Shown here piece by piece: positions 25,867 to 37,926 of a DNA stretch of 64,000 nucleotides. The notes beneath the pieces were generated by a model, which was given only the letters and a program-made list of their open reading frames with translations, ran no database searches and was not told the DNA's origin. The position numbers and the translations under genes were made by a program. The number at the start of each line of letters is the position of its first letter. Positions within the stretch are counted from its first letter, which is position 1. This DNA comes from Leucogyrophana mollusca (Eukaryota; Basidiomycota; Agaricomycetes; Boletales), in assembly GCA_021014945.1 (NCBI GenBank), contig MU266414.1:1-64000 (forward strand). The letters are read 5' to 3'.

Positions 25867-26510
25867 GGGACAACGTACAGCAGACGCTAGTGCATTAGCA
25901 CACATCAGTACTCTAGTAGCCGGTGGCCAAGAATGCCTCATATCATCTTTTCCTTCACCCCGCCACTTGTGAGTGCTCCATTCACATGCGCTCGCTCTGA
26001 TTCTCATATTGAATATTCCATCATGGCAGATTTTTGTTCTTCTACCTGCAAACTAGCCATAAGCGATTCAGTCCGGACAGGTTTACTCTGACGACCCGGA
26101 CTTGCTCCTGGTAATCTGAGTCGCTCTGCCGCGCGATGACGGGATGCAACATGCAGCGTCAGGATGCATTCTGGTGAACTGATTGCGTCTCAGGAGTTTC
26201 CGCCTTTATCTCAGCTTCCCGAGGTCTTCGGGTATCAAGTGTCTCTTCTCCATGTCGGGGCCCACATGGATGGTTAGTCTTTTTTTGCGGGGGAAGTGGA
26301 TCCCCATGGTGTTCATGTGGAACACTACGCAAGTGACAGAAGGCAGTCGCCAGATCCTCTGTGACCTTGCGTTTACAGCCGCCAGCCCGTGTATAAAGGT
26401 GCGATAGTGATGAAGGAAAATATCCCCAGTTTTTCTGGTCTCTACTCTCATTCTGCAAGCTCACAAACCTTTAGCTTTGAAGCTCTCCAGGGCATCTGCG
26501 CAATCACATA
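25867..26510. other. Divergent intergenic region with a TATA box
   Basis: Upstream of the first CAP-protein gene (plus) and the small unknown gene (minus). TATAAA at 26392-26397 serves the CAP gene. No coding content is seen. Confidence 0.4.
26392..26397 (+). promoter_or_regulatory. TATA box of the first CAP gene
   Basis: TATAAA sits 114 bases before the ATG at 26511, followed by a leader of ordinary composition. Position and sequence only. Confidence 0.5.
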
Positions 26511-27347
26511 ATGACCCGTTTTACTTTGGCTGCCCTGTGGGTCGTTCTGGCTGTATGTGCAATCCACACTGCCCAGGCAGCGCACATCGAGACCAAGGTT
26601 TGCTCTGATCCACCTGCTGGTTCAGAAGATAATATTGATGATTGCGTTTTCTTTCTATCACTTTCTGCTCGTGACTATATATCAGATAATTGCCACATCT
26701 AAAAGCGATATCCAAGCATATCTTAACGGTCACAACCATGAAAGGGCAAAGCATGGTGCGAAGCCTCTGCACTGGGACGAATCCCTCGCACATGCAGCGC
26801 AGAAGTGGGCGAATCGCTGCAAATTTGAACACTCCAAGGGCAAAGTTGGACCTTACGGAGGTGCGCCATTTCCTTATTGTTTATGACATGATCCCATAAA
26901 TATATATACAGAGAATCTTGCAGCAGGAACTGGGCCATACAAGATAGCAGACGCGATCGGTGGATGGAACGCGGAGGCTTGTAAGTGCGGCTGAGCATTT
27001 CCTTTGTTCAACCTGGTCAATGGGACGCCTTTCCAGCTCAATACAACCCTAAACATCCGCAATACTCCCATTGGACTCAGGTGGTGTGGAAATCAACCAC
27101 GCACGTTGGCTGTGCCGTTCAGACTTGCAACGGGATATTTGACGCGAAATATGGGGTGAGTCTTGTGCGCCAACGGCTACGATTATCTTATGAGGCCACT
27201 CCCTCTGACAGCCAGCTAATTACTATGTGTGTGAGTACTCGCCCCCAGGCAACTACGCTGGCCAATTCCCGTAAGCCACCCCCGTCGATCCATCAACTTC
27301 TGTTCACTCATGGGTATTTTTCTTATAATAGTAAGAACGTGGGGTAG
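26511..27347 (+). CDS. Secreted CAP-domain protein (PR-1-like), copy 1
   Basis: Secreted CAP-superfamily (SCP/TAPS, Pry1-like) protein; yeast relatives bind sterols and fatty acids. Six exons (26511-26597, 26686-26860, 26912-26980, 27037-27155, 27212-27270, 27332-27347) give 174 residues. A signal peptide (ending ...HTAQA) occupies about the first 24 residues. The CAP fold follows almost at once: IQAYLNGHNHERAKHGAKPL, AAQKWANRCKFEHS, GPYGGENLAAGTG, then HWTQVVWKSTTHVGCAVQTC and NYYVCEYSPPGNYAGQFPKN. The cavity residues (two His, two Glu) of CAP proteins are in place. There is no Ser/Thr-rich stalk, so this is the minimal form. It lies in tandem with a second copy of the same exon plan. Confidence 0.92.
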
Positions 27348-28121
27348 CTTCGCTGTACGGTCCACATGCCTTTGTACATCAGGTATCATACATGACATTT
27401 ACACGACAATATCTTTTTCTTTCTGCCAAAGCGTGTTTCCCATGTGACGTGGCTCGGTCGAGAGGGGATGCCAATGTATCTGCGTTAGGATCGTTATCCA
27501 GGGCCTTGCGGTCTCTGGCCATGGCAACCCGGTAATCCGTAAGTAAACGCCGCTCGGGGAATACGAGACCGAACGGTCCTCCCCGCATGGTATCTTCTCG
27601 TCTCAGATCCTGAACAAGCAAGCCTTTCGTCACGGTTACCGCCCCCACAGGAGCATGCGATCAATCTATATATAGTATGTATCTACTATTGTGCTTTTAT
27701 CTGTGCGCTAGCCATAGGTGACTCCCAGTGTTTGGTTGGTTCCATAGATAATCGCGAAATGCACCTTCGGTGATCCAATGACACTCCGGGCGATGCATCG
27801 AAGGCAAATTCGAGCGTCTGAACCACTGCTGCGATTACCAGTTAGGCATAGTAAGGAGTTTCCCCGAGTTTCGAGGGAGCTACAGCTACGCAGTGGCATC
27901 AATCAATTCCCGTGGAAGGCGGTAGAGAAGCAAGATGTAGCATCGCCAATGTGATCCAGCTATAACGGTGGGAGATACAAAAGCGCGAGGGTGTCAGGGA
28001 GAGCTCGTAACCCACCCCCCTTCTCTTCGGATATTGGTGCGTAATCAACACATGTTTCATCCGATGCCAGTAAATTGCCCAAGCTTAGGTGAATTTATAG
28101 GTGAATCACGCATTCGATAGG
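27348..28121. other. Spacer between the tandem CAP genes, 0.8 kb
   Basis: This is the 3' flank of copy 1 and promoter of copy 2. No additional CAP fragment or other coding sequence is visible, so the pair is not separated by a broken third copy. Confidence 0.4.
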
Positions 28122-28989
28122 ATGGCCCCCTTTCCTTCCCCTTCCCTTCTTGCGGCCTTGGCCATAGTTATGATGCTGCCGGTGCATGCCGTGAGTGTTG
28201 TAAAAAAGGTTCGCAATGACCGGTCACCCCCTCGCATATGGTGCTGACTGTACGATTTTTTATTCTGTGTTTTTACGGTTGCCCAATTCCTGTCCGTTCT
28301 GTTTCGTTCGTCGCGGGATCACTGATCAGTCCTCAGCAACGTCAACAAGCGACATTCAATCATACCTCGACGATCATAATAACGAGAGATCGCAGTATGG
28401 AGCAGCAGCCTTGGTTTGGAACGATACCCTCGCAACCGCAGCCCAGACATGGGCGGACGGCTGTGTGTTTGAGCACTCGGGAGGAAGCCTCGGTCCCTAT
28501 GGAGGTAATATACTATTCACACTCATATCGCTCGAAGCTTTACGAATATGGGTGCCAAAGAAAATCTCGCTGCTGGAACTGGCACGTACACTATCGCAGA
28601 CGCGATCGGCGACTGGGACGCAGAATCTTGTGAGTGTGACTGCTTAACTCTTTCCATCAAGACCTAATACATACCGTGTGTTTTAAGCCCAATACGACCC
28701 CAGTAACCCCCAGGCGTCTCATTGGACCCAGGTCGTATGGAAGTCCACAACCGACCTCGGCTGTGCAGTCCAGTCTTGCAGCGGCATTTTCGCTGCAAGC
28801 TACGGTGTAAGTCTTAGTATTTTGGGGAAACAGCAATAGCAATCTCACAGTATCACCTCAATAGCCAGCTCAATACTATGTCTGCGAATACTATCCCGCA
28901 GGCAATGTCATTGGCGAATTCCCGTGAGTCATTCTTTTTCTATGCTCCCGCGAGGCATTCAACCTCTTCTTAGCGAAAATGTACAGTAG
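28122..28989 (+). CDS. Secreted CAP-domain protein (PR-1-like), copy 2
   Basis: Paralogue of the gene 0.8 kb upstream, same strand and same exon plan; exon 1 is 29 codons in both. A signal peptide (LLAALAIVMMLPVHA) precedes the mature protein. CAP motifs: IQSYLDDHNNERSQYGAAAL, AAQTWADGCVFEHSGG, GPYGG joined to ENLAAGTGTY across an intron, HWTQVVWKSTTDLGCAVQSC and YYVCEYYPAGNVIGEFPENVQ. Intron 1 (28209-28329, about 120 nt) is longer than usual; the others are about 55-65 nt. Compared with copy 1 the surface is more acidic and less Lys/His-rich, while the cysteines and cavity residues are kept. Confidence 0.9.
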
Positions 28990-29075
28990 TTGCCCCGGAT
29001 ATAAATGTACAGTGCGACAAAATGATAAAGATGTGTATTTTGACTTGCTGTCGTCCTCCATCCAATCCTATAACG

Positions 29076-30586
29076 TCAATATGAGTGACGGAATCTGTCG
29101 ACTTCCCAGCCATGTAAACGGAAGTCCCTCCATAAAACTTCAAATTGCTTTGCAATACCCCAAAGCCGTTGGCGATTTCTCATCGAATCTGATGCGAAGC
29201 AAGCGTGCAGGAAGGCGAGAGCCGGAAAATCAGTCGAGTGGAAAAGATGTCTCTCCGCGTAATCATCTTTAGCAACAGTACTGTTACTGCCAGTGTCTGA
29301 TCCCTGGTCATCGGAGATGGCAGGCTTGAGCCATTCTTTGGCGATACTGAATGCCCTATCCGTCTCGCCTGCTATGGTGCCAATTGGCATGATCCACCGG
29401 AGTGGACCAAGAGCCATCATTTTCTTTAGAACGCAGTCCAAAAATACAGGTCCTGTCAAGCGCCTACGGAGGGATTTGCACGTTGCAGAGAGGGCAAAGT
29501 AGGAAGGAAGGGGGAGGTCACGCGCGATCGTGAGCAACACGTCGGCGGACATGTTGTCGAACAACACATCCTTTGAATCCATGCCCAGGTGGTAGTGTGT
29601 AAAGTCCGGAAGTTCAGAGCCAGCTCCGGAGTCGGGGGGAGAGGGCCATCTGTACAAGGCGACCTTCCTGAGTACAACGATATCAGCGAGACAGCAATTC
29701 CTCACATGTCTGGCCTCATAAACATCCAACATTGGAAGTCTTGGATAAGATGTGGCAACAAATCCTCCCCAGTTAAACCCTCTTCGATGCCACTCGCGAT
29801 GTGCTGGAACCCTTGGCTGCTTGGCTGAAAGTCTTCTTGATATTGCTCGCATGTCTCCTCGATGCCGCTGTAGTTGATGCAGGGTAACAGTCCCTTCAGT
29901 CTCTCTGTTCGTGCATTAGCAAGTCAAGAAGGTTTATGCGGATCTTGGTGGCATTCACCTCGGACTTCCGTCCTGGAGTTGACGATCTCATATAACTCCC
30001 CAGCAAAATTGAGACCCGGAGTATATGGTACATCCGAACATTGAGGAGGTAGCGCCGAGGCGGTTATCCACGCTTCGAGATAATGGTAACAGGCCTCTGA
30101 CACGAAGAAGTTTGGATTTTTGGGGTCGCGCGAAGTACAATGAGTGAGGCATGCCTTCTTGAATTGACCATTGGCATCAGCCGTATCACTTAAGATACTC
30201 GTGAATCCGCCTGCGGAACCGTCAGAAACGTGGCGAAGCTGCACTTTTGACCCATCCGGGAAAAGAGAGTCTCTTCCTTGATCGTCGGGGAAGAGGCAGG
30301 CGGCTCCATCTTCGTTGTCGAAATAGCCCACTGCAACACATGTCTGAAAACCAGACCAATCACGGATGCCTTTTGGCACCCATTCCGTCTCGTCTGTCTC
30401 GAGCAGTGCATCCTGCGCTATTTGAAAAATTGACGAATAGTCCTGGCTAGGGTCTGCAAGAATTATCTTTGAGGCGATTTGGGCAGCTAGGCTATCGGCT
30501 TCGTCACATGGATCGGTGAATAGCTGCGAGGGTCCGCCAGATGGCGCTATGCCACAGAGAATACAGAGCTGATCATACCCTCCCAT
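29076..30586 (-). CDS. F-box protein (agaricomycete family)
   Basis: Likely substrate receptor of an SCF ubiquitin ligase. Three exons (29959-30586, 29706-29904, 29076-29667) give 472 residues with consistent phases. The N-terminus MGGYDQLCILCGIAPSGGP is the short Cys motif common at the start of mushroom F-box proteins. The F-box itself is C-terminal of centre: DVLFDNMSADVLLTIARDLPLPSYFALSATCKSLRRRL. The remainder has no leucine-rich or WD40 repeats that I can see. Agaricomycetes carry large expanded families of such proteins with unknown targets. The short gap to the second CAP gene (86 bases between stops) shows convergent overlap of 3' regions. Confidence 0.8.
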
Positions 30587-30868
30587 TGTGCAAGCCTTGC
30601 CACGGTCTTAGGCTGCTCTTCAAGTTGGACTCGGGTGCGCGGATGTAAGGAGACACAATAGGTGAAGCACGGCGGCATCATCAAAATGACGGCAATTCAA
30701 TAGGTGTTTGTATGTATGGTATATAACAAGCGCTGGGAGCGGCTGCTCTGCTACGTGGATGTGAATGAGTGTTGTATTGTACTTTAGAATTCAAGAAGAT
30801 GTCTAGATTAATCGTGGCAGGCGCCCAGATTCTCGCCTGGGTATACGACAAGTTCAGAGCGTTTCCAT

Positions 30869-31357
30869 CTAGCGCAGCAGCTTGCGGATCACGGAAAGGG
30901 CAAGGTCCTGAGGACGCATAGCGGAATGCAACGTCAACGAAGTGGTCACCGACAGAAGGCATAAAGAGGACGTACAACCACAGCGTCAGATAAGCTGATG
31001 CGCCTCCTTCTATTGTTCACGATTGTAGGGTCGGTGGAGCGAAGTGCCGCGTCAAGATTGACCGCATTTTCATCCTGTTCATGGATAGTAGGCTGAAGAC
31101 AGACACAGGAACATATTGTCAGCAAATCATTCTCGAACGCAGAAATGAAAACGAACGAGCAGTGCAGGACTCGACTGGCCAGACGCCGGCTGCGTATCAA
31201 AAGATACTCGGTCGTCGACAGTGTTCTATATTTGTTCCATTGAGACCCGTGGCATGGATGCATAGCACAGACTTACCATGAACTCATCGTCTGGTAAGAC
31301 TTTAGGGAACGGAGGACCACGAGATGTCCTTGATATGCCGTCATCTGGAAGTCGCAT
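30869..31357 (-). CDS. Small four-exon protein of unknown function (101 residues)
   Basis: Not a single open frame; reconstructed from splice sites. Exons 31277-31357 (81 nt), 31157-31225 (69), 30976-31092 (117) and 30869-30907 (39) are all phase 0 and all bounded by GT-AG (donors GTAAGT, GTTCGT, GTACGT). The protein begins MRLPDDGISRTSRG, is polar and probably disordered through SFDTQPASGQSSPAL, then has VNLDAALRSTDPTIVNNRRRRISLS and ends with a short helix (DLALSVIRKLLR). A CT-rich leader precedes the ATG. It has no signal peptide or membrane segment. The Arg run followed by Ser (RRRRISL) looks like a basophilic kinase site. I do not recognise the family; perfect phase agreement over four exons supports a real gene. 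Confidence 0.6.
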
Positions 31358-33982
31358 AGCAGCTGTTGGGCTTTGTGCCGAGAGAGACAAAACAAGAGAT
31401 ATTGAAGGATAAGGAACGCTGCGCACGCGCATTCAAACTGGCTGTCGATGTGGATTGGGGATTGCGCTATTGGTTGAGGTTGGTTGGTTAAGGTAGAAAA
31501 GAAAGCAAGAAGAAAAAACGCCAGAAGACAGGGCTGCCATTTATCGAGACCCTGCAGCGGTATTGCATAAACGGCGTATTCTGCAAAAGGCGAGGTTCTC
31601 TGGATTTGGATATGGTCGAGGCAGTTTGAGTCAATTTGCATCCGTGGCGCACTTACCAATATTGTCGTGGGTAGCCTGCTGTCGATCCAGGCGATCCATC
31701 AATCTGAAAGTTATCCAAAAACCTGCAGTGTCATATGCTGTCCAAAGTACGCCCCGTCAAGCTCTACGAGAGACCATCCAGCAGCTCCGGTTCGCATGCG
31801 AAGACCGGACAACCTAGCGGTCGAGATTCGTGAGCGTAATCGTGAGCGTGACTGGGCTTTCATGGTTCATCAACCAAGCCGTTCATCGCACAAGTACTTG
31901 TGAAAGCCCATGCGCCCTCTACAGGTCTCTGGAAGATGAGGACGCTCTCGCCCTGGGCACTAATCCAAAAAACTCATTCGTCAACTCAAGAACAAGCCCT
32001 TGCGCTGTATCAGAGGAGCACAAGAATGCCGACAGCAGTAAGTGCCCTACCCATAAGGGAGCTCATGAATGCATGAGCTCCCTCCTTGTACGTGTACTAT
32101 GTATCTGCCGTTCCAGCAACTCAACCTTTGCGCTCCTCAAGAGCTTTAGGCTGCCGCCTATACGAACTTTGTGGGCGTGACAGGAGATGTCCAAAACCAG
32201 CCTGTCACAGTCACGCACCGCCGACAGCGGGAACCGCAGGCAAGTCACAGCTTTTGCACGAACGATGATGAGTCCATGAATGCAGGCAGTTCAACAACGC
32301 ATGTCCTCAAGTCTCCAGAAGGATCACAGCGCATGACCTCAAGATCTTGCATGACATGACAAGCCCCTCAAGCCCGCAAGACATGCCCCCCTGAGCGAAC
32401 AACAGCCCCCCATAACGACCCGAGCAACAGGGCCACGTCCATCTTCAAGAAGAAATATATGTGACATTCAAAGATGAAGACACACCTTGAAGCCCGAATG
32501 ATAAGTTTGTTGTTCCCCTCTAATTTGCCGCCCCTTGTGAGCGGTGCAAATGCGAGATCGCAGTAAAGCCCGATCCCTGACATCAAGAGTCCCCGAAGAC
32601 AGCGCCAGCATCAAGATTGACAGCAGCAAGAATCAAGCCCCAAGAGCACCACAGGTATTGAGCCAAAGATCAGAATTTTTTGGCGGTGCTATCGCGTGCT
32701 AGTGGCCGTGTTTCCCTGGACGTTCGAAACGTCTTTTATAATTCGTGGTGTAAGCCCCTCCTCAGGACCGCAGGCTGACAAGCTGCAGGCCTTCGTCGAC
32801 CAGAAGCCAGAAGAAAGACAAGTCAGCAAGTGGGCATGTCCAGGTTCCATCGAGGTCGGTGTTGGCACCATGGTGACTCGACTAGGTGTCCGACTTGCTT
32901 CACTAAGTGCTCTGGCTGTCCCGTCCAGCTGCGAGTCCATGAAGACAAAGAGAAACAGTGAGTTAGAGGTTGGGAGCCGTGAAAATGTTTTTGCTGATGG
33001 AATTAGGCTTGATGGTAGGAGATAGTTCAGCCCCCGATTCGGACCCACTGACGACCTGGCAAACAAACACTTTTCGACTGCCACTTCGCATGCCACCCTT
33101 GGTTTCATCCACCAATTCACAGAATTATTCACCGTTTGGATGTCCTTCTAACATAAATATGCGGATTTGACCAACACCTAGTCATATGCACCTTGATGTC
33201 TAGCGAGCCCTCGTCAGCCGCATTATTGCGGCTACGAGTCCTCTGCATGGGCTCTGGATCGCCCACCATTGGACGCTCGTCCACCCGCGCCTCTTCAGAT
33301 GGACGAAAATGATATTTCAGTCAGCGTGGCAGGAACCATCTCTCAGGCAGGTCATCTTCTACAGAAATCACCATTCTCCTCACCGCAGGATTTTTTTCTG
33401 GCACTTCAATACACCTCTCAACTGGGTCGCTCAAGCTAGCGACCTTTGGGAGTCTCCCACTGCTATCGCCATTTTCCTAACCACAGCGTCTTCGCCAGCG
33501 CAAGTAATTGTATGACCAGGAACTTGCCAGCGGCCACCATAATACTTAGGCCTATTCGTCATCTCGGTCGTTTCTTCGTGCATGATGTAGTGACCCCTAG
33601 GGACCCACGGAGCAAATGCGATTGTCTAGACAGAGGTGAGCCTTTGTGATTTTCCGTATGTTTTGCTAGAGCCTCCCTCCTCCCCCCTCTTATGCAGGCC
33701 AGAACTGATCAGCGTGTCACAACACGAGACCATGAATTGATTTTTATGTCAATCTTCCACCATTCCCGGGCCATGGGCACCTTTCTATACATTGATACAC
33801 TCCATATATACGTTATTACTAGCAGATCGGCAGTTTGAATTGAGGCTTAATCCCTTCCTCTGCAAAATGTGCTTAAGACACGACTAGTATCAGTATCACA
33901 CTGAACAATCAATATTGCCGCTGCGATTCCACCTGTCAGTCAACAACAGTACATGGCTCCGATTACGTGACATGTAGGCCTG
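31358..33982. other. Gene-poor island, 2.6 kb
   Basis: No reading frame on either strand shows domain content or a convincing exon chain. From about 32160 to 32660 the plus strand is noticeably C/A-rich with recurring CAAG and CATGAC-like words, giving strand asymmetry unlike the neighbouring spacers. A strong hairpin lies at 32056-32083. It could be a decayed element or a noncoding RNA locus; I see no terminal repeats or target-site duplication to prove either. Confidence 0.4.
32056..32083. repeat. Perfect 12-bp inverted repeat with 4-nt loop
   Basis: AGGGAGCTCATG, loop AATG, then CATGAGCTCCCT. All 12 arm bases pair. It lies in the gene-poor island and is not followed by a T-run, so a simple terminator is unlikely. 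Confidence 0.8.
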
Positions 33983-35025
33983 ATGCTCAGACCATCATCT
34001 CGAGCGTTGACCTGGATTTCTGAGACTTGCTATGTCGTCCTTGTCCTTATAACTGTCTGTTTCTTTGCCATTTCATGCGTCGCACTTCTCTCTCAGGCCG
34101 TCAGAAATGCACCAAACAGATCTTGGACGAATAACTGGGATGCAGTGAGCATCGGTGCAACTTATGTCATCGTGGTGAGTGGTCCTGGGTTTGAGCCTAA
34201 GCAACGGCCATACAAACGCATGCCTCTGTACTTTGCAGCTCTTTCTTTCGATAGCCTTCTGTGTGAAGCGCAGAATTTCAGTCAGAAGAAGGCTGCAGCG
34301 AATCTCAAAGACATATAATGGGATAAGTCGAAACGATGTGCCCAAGGTATGTCGTTATGCATTCTTTGGACCGACCACGTTTAAATGTCGAGCTCAGTCT
34401 GTGCACGAATACATCTCTCGGGAGTATGTTCGATCCTGTTTGGTGGCCTACGAGTCACAACCCCGAGATGCCGTTCACGAAGGATGGGGCAGACCGGGTA
34501 TGTTTCCGGATATATTTTTCCATTCAAGTATGAGCCCATCTGGTGTGATCATAGGTACGAAGTACAGTGGGATGCGCTTCCGGCGTACGCTTCTCGACAC
34601 AATTGCGGATATCGGTGAGTGTATAAAGCCCGACGTCTCGTTTCTATCTCATTCTTCGGACAGACGCTCGGGCACATCTGGTCATTCCGAGCCACCCCAC
34701 ACTGAAGCCGCATTCCCGTATGCTTCATCACTTTAGGTTTATATCTCCTCTCCTGCCGAAAGATGAGAGCGGAATATCTCTGCTACACATATATGACTCT
34801 GCCATCCAGCTCGCCAGGATATCGGACAGAGAGCCGACAGAGGAGGAGTTTGAGATCGGAATCGGTGCAGCGCAAGAAATACGCAGAATGTAAGTTTTGA
34901 ATTCTTAACTGATGAATGACGGTGTTTATGGCGTTCATAGATTGAATGAATGCCGCTTGGAGATGCTGGAGGAATCGAGGACGCAACTGAATGTTTCTCC
35001 GGAAGCACAGGCTCTTAAACCATAA
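33983..35025 (+). CDS. Dlt1-like membrane protein
   Basis: Resembles fungal 'defect at low temperature' protein 1, a small membrane protein of unclear role. Six exons (33983-34174, 34239-34346, 34398-34497, 34555-34614, 34664-34889, 34941-35025) give 256 residues, all phases consistent. There are two N-terminal membrane segments: CYVVLVLITVCFFAISCVALL, and YVIVLFLSIAFCV formed across the first intron. A basic run (VKRRISVRRRLQRISKTYNG) follows, then a cytosolic domain with HEYISREYVRSCLVAYES, HPTLKPHSRMLHHFRFISP and a C-terminal helix (EEEFEIGIGAAQEIRRIL). The two-helix start and PHSRMLHHFRFI-type block are what I associate with Dlt1; recognition is from memory and moderate. Confidence 0.7.
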
Positions 35026-35190
35026 GGCTGTCGAATCGAGATACTTCGCGGAGACATGGTGCCATACCCAGATCCATCTGCTCGTGAGATTTGCAGTCGA
35101 CCTTAGACTTGTTCTCGACCTTCGCGTCGTTGCTCCATTACTCAGGACCAGTAATATAATTTACATCCTTATTCTAGACATTGACACTTA

Positions 35191-36248
35191 CTAGTGGAGT
35201 CCAGAAGCATACACTGTCTTCCAGCTCTGTCTCTCACTCCAAGCTGCCCAATACCTTGCAACCTTCTGTGGAACCACTTCCCCTAACTCTTTCTCCATCG
35301 CCGTCACACCGTTCTCATCACCACCTCCAGCTACGAAAGCGATCCGTGCGAGCCATGCACCTAGATGGAAATCATCCTCTCCAGGCTTCTCACCACCAAG
35401 GAACCCATCGTCGGGAAGTAGACCAGGAAGTTCATCGAGGATGAACGCGTTCAGAACTTCCCAATGTTTCGTGGATGTTTCGAAGAATCCATTCTTCTGT
35501 TCCTCTGAGGCTTTGTCCTGGTAGACGGCAAGGATATCCCCATTTCCCGAGACCTTAGTGTCATAGAACTCTTTGTGATCTGCACCCTCCGGTGCGGAAG
35601 AGTGCTTTTCTAATGCGTTCTGGCCTGGACCGATAGGATCAGTATGGTTTCTTTGGACTGTTGTCCACACTCAGACTCACGATTCTGAACAAAAGTGAAC
35701 GGAAATCCAGAAGCCTTGGCCTCTAGTTCTGCATCGTTGCGCTAAAAGACAAGCTCGTCTGAGAAAGGGAGCTGACGAAATCCAAAGAGGATAACTCACG
35801 GCAAGGAGCAATGGGAAGTTGGGATCATACTTGTCGTCATGAAGCTTCGCGATGAACGGCGTCCCGGGGGCCGCAGGTCTGGGTGCGTGTTTGACCAGAT
35901 ACGAGGTCACTTCAGCCGTGCTGGTGTATGCCCGACCGTCAGCCTCCAAGGTAGGCAGGGTACCTTTGGGGTTCTGTCAAGATGCCAGTGGTTATGCGTT
36001 AGTCGTAAGGTAAATGCCAAGAAAAGATTGTGCGTACAATGTTGAGGAAACTGGGTGCAAAGTTCTCGCCTTCGACTAGGTTTACAACCTTCTTGATGAT
36101 TTTATCATCGGTGTATCCTAGCTCAATGCTGTGTTTCACAGTTAACTATGATTGGACTCAACGAAGCAAGACAGCACACTTACAGTGCAAGTTCAGGGGC
36201 AGCCGCCCATACGGATGCGCCGAACGTATACAGCACTGGCTTCGACAT
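35191..36248 (-). CDS. Glutathione S-transferase-like protein
   Basis: Cytosolic detoxification enzyme by fold. Five exons (36184-36248, 36038-36128, 35800-35973, 35681-35741, 35191-35624) give 274 residues. The thioredoxin-like N-terminal half carries MSKPVLYTFGASVWAAAPELAL and NPKGTLPTLEADGRAYTST, the glutathione-contact region before a T-S/A pair. The alpha-helical half has GEDDFHLGAWLARIAF and ends YWAAWSERQSWKTVYASGLH, as in the agaricomycete-type GSTs. The fourth intron must run 56 nt to 35625; splicing at the nearer AG would leave an implausible 23-nt intron. The canonical catalytic Tyr/Ser/Cys of classic GST classes cannot be assigned with confidence. The stop faces that of the Dlt1-like gene 165 bases away. 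Confidence 0.82.
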
Positions 36249-36735
36249 TGTAGTGAGATGAGGAGTATCGGGACTTAATGCAGATAGGGAGGAATATCTG
36301 ACATCCTGCCGACTTTATACCCCTCACAGTCTTTCGGTTTGAAATCACATTGACCAATGACGGGTGCACGGTGGCACAGTGATGGATAAGCAGTCAAAAT
36401 CGTAAGATGGTTTCATCGCGTCAGTAGCCCTTCTGCAGTTCCATACTGGACTTGCTGAGTGACGCAGGTTATCAGATATGAAATGACCTGACCAAAAATC
36501 GTGACCTTAACGCTCAAGCACAGTCAGCCGGTCGGTTAATGTTGCATTCCCGGAATCCGAGACAGCCAGTTGATGTTGTCAAGCAGCAAGCTTACGTTGA
36601 GTGGTCACGCATCAAAACAGTAGGAACGTTGCAACAAATCGCCCAATCTATTTGGTATAAGCACTGACCAAGGATAGCCTACGAACACGGGGAATGATTC
36701 GATCCAACGGGAAACGAAGTCTGTCTAGCCGCAAC
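36249..36735. other. GST promoter and reductase 3' flank
   Basis: Spacer between two minus-strand genes. It contains a TATA box for the GST gene just upstream of its start codon; nothing coding is seen. Confidence 0.4.
36314..36319 (-). promoter_or_regulatory. TATA box of the GST gene
   Basis: TATAAA on the minus strand, about 65 bases upstream of the GST start codon, with a leader that includes a run of GGGGTATAAAG-type sequence. Sequence and position only. Confidence 0.55.

Positions 36736-37926
<1,191 letters not shown>

Noticed and set aside
32689..33132. 147-codon minus-strand frame in the gene-poor island
   Set aside because: Random-looking residue pattern, no recognisable motif and no consistent neighbouring exons.
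35658..35680. A 23-nt intron in the GST gene that would restore one open frame
   Set aside because: Far too short for spliceosomal splicing. Extending the intron to 35625 gives 56 nt, an ordinary acceptor and the expected family sequence FVQNRQNALEK.
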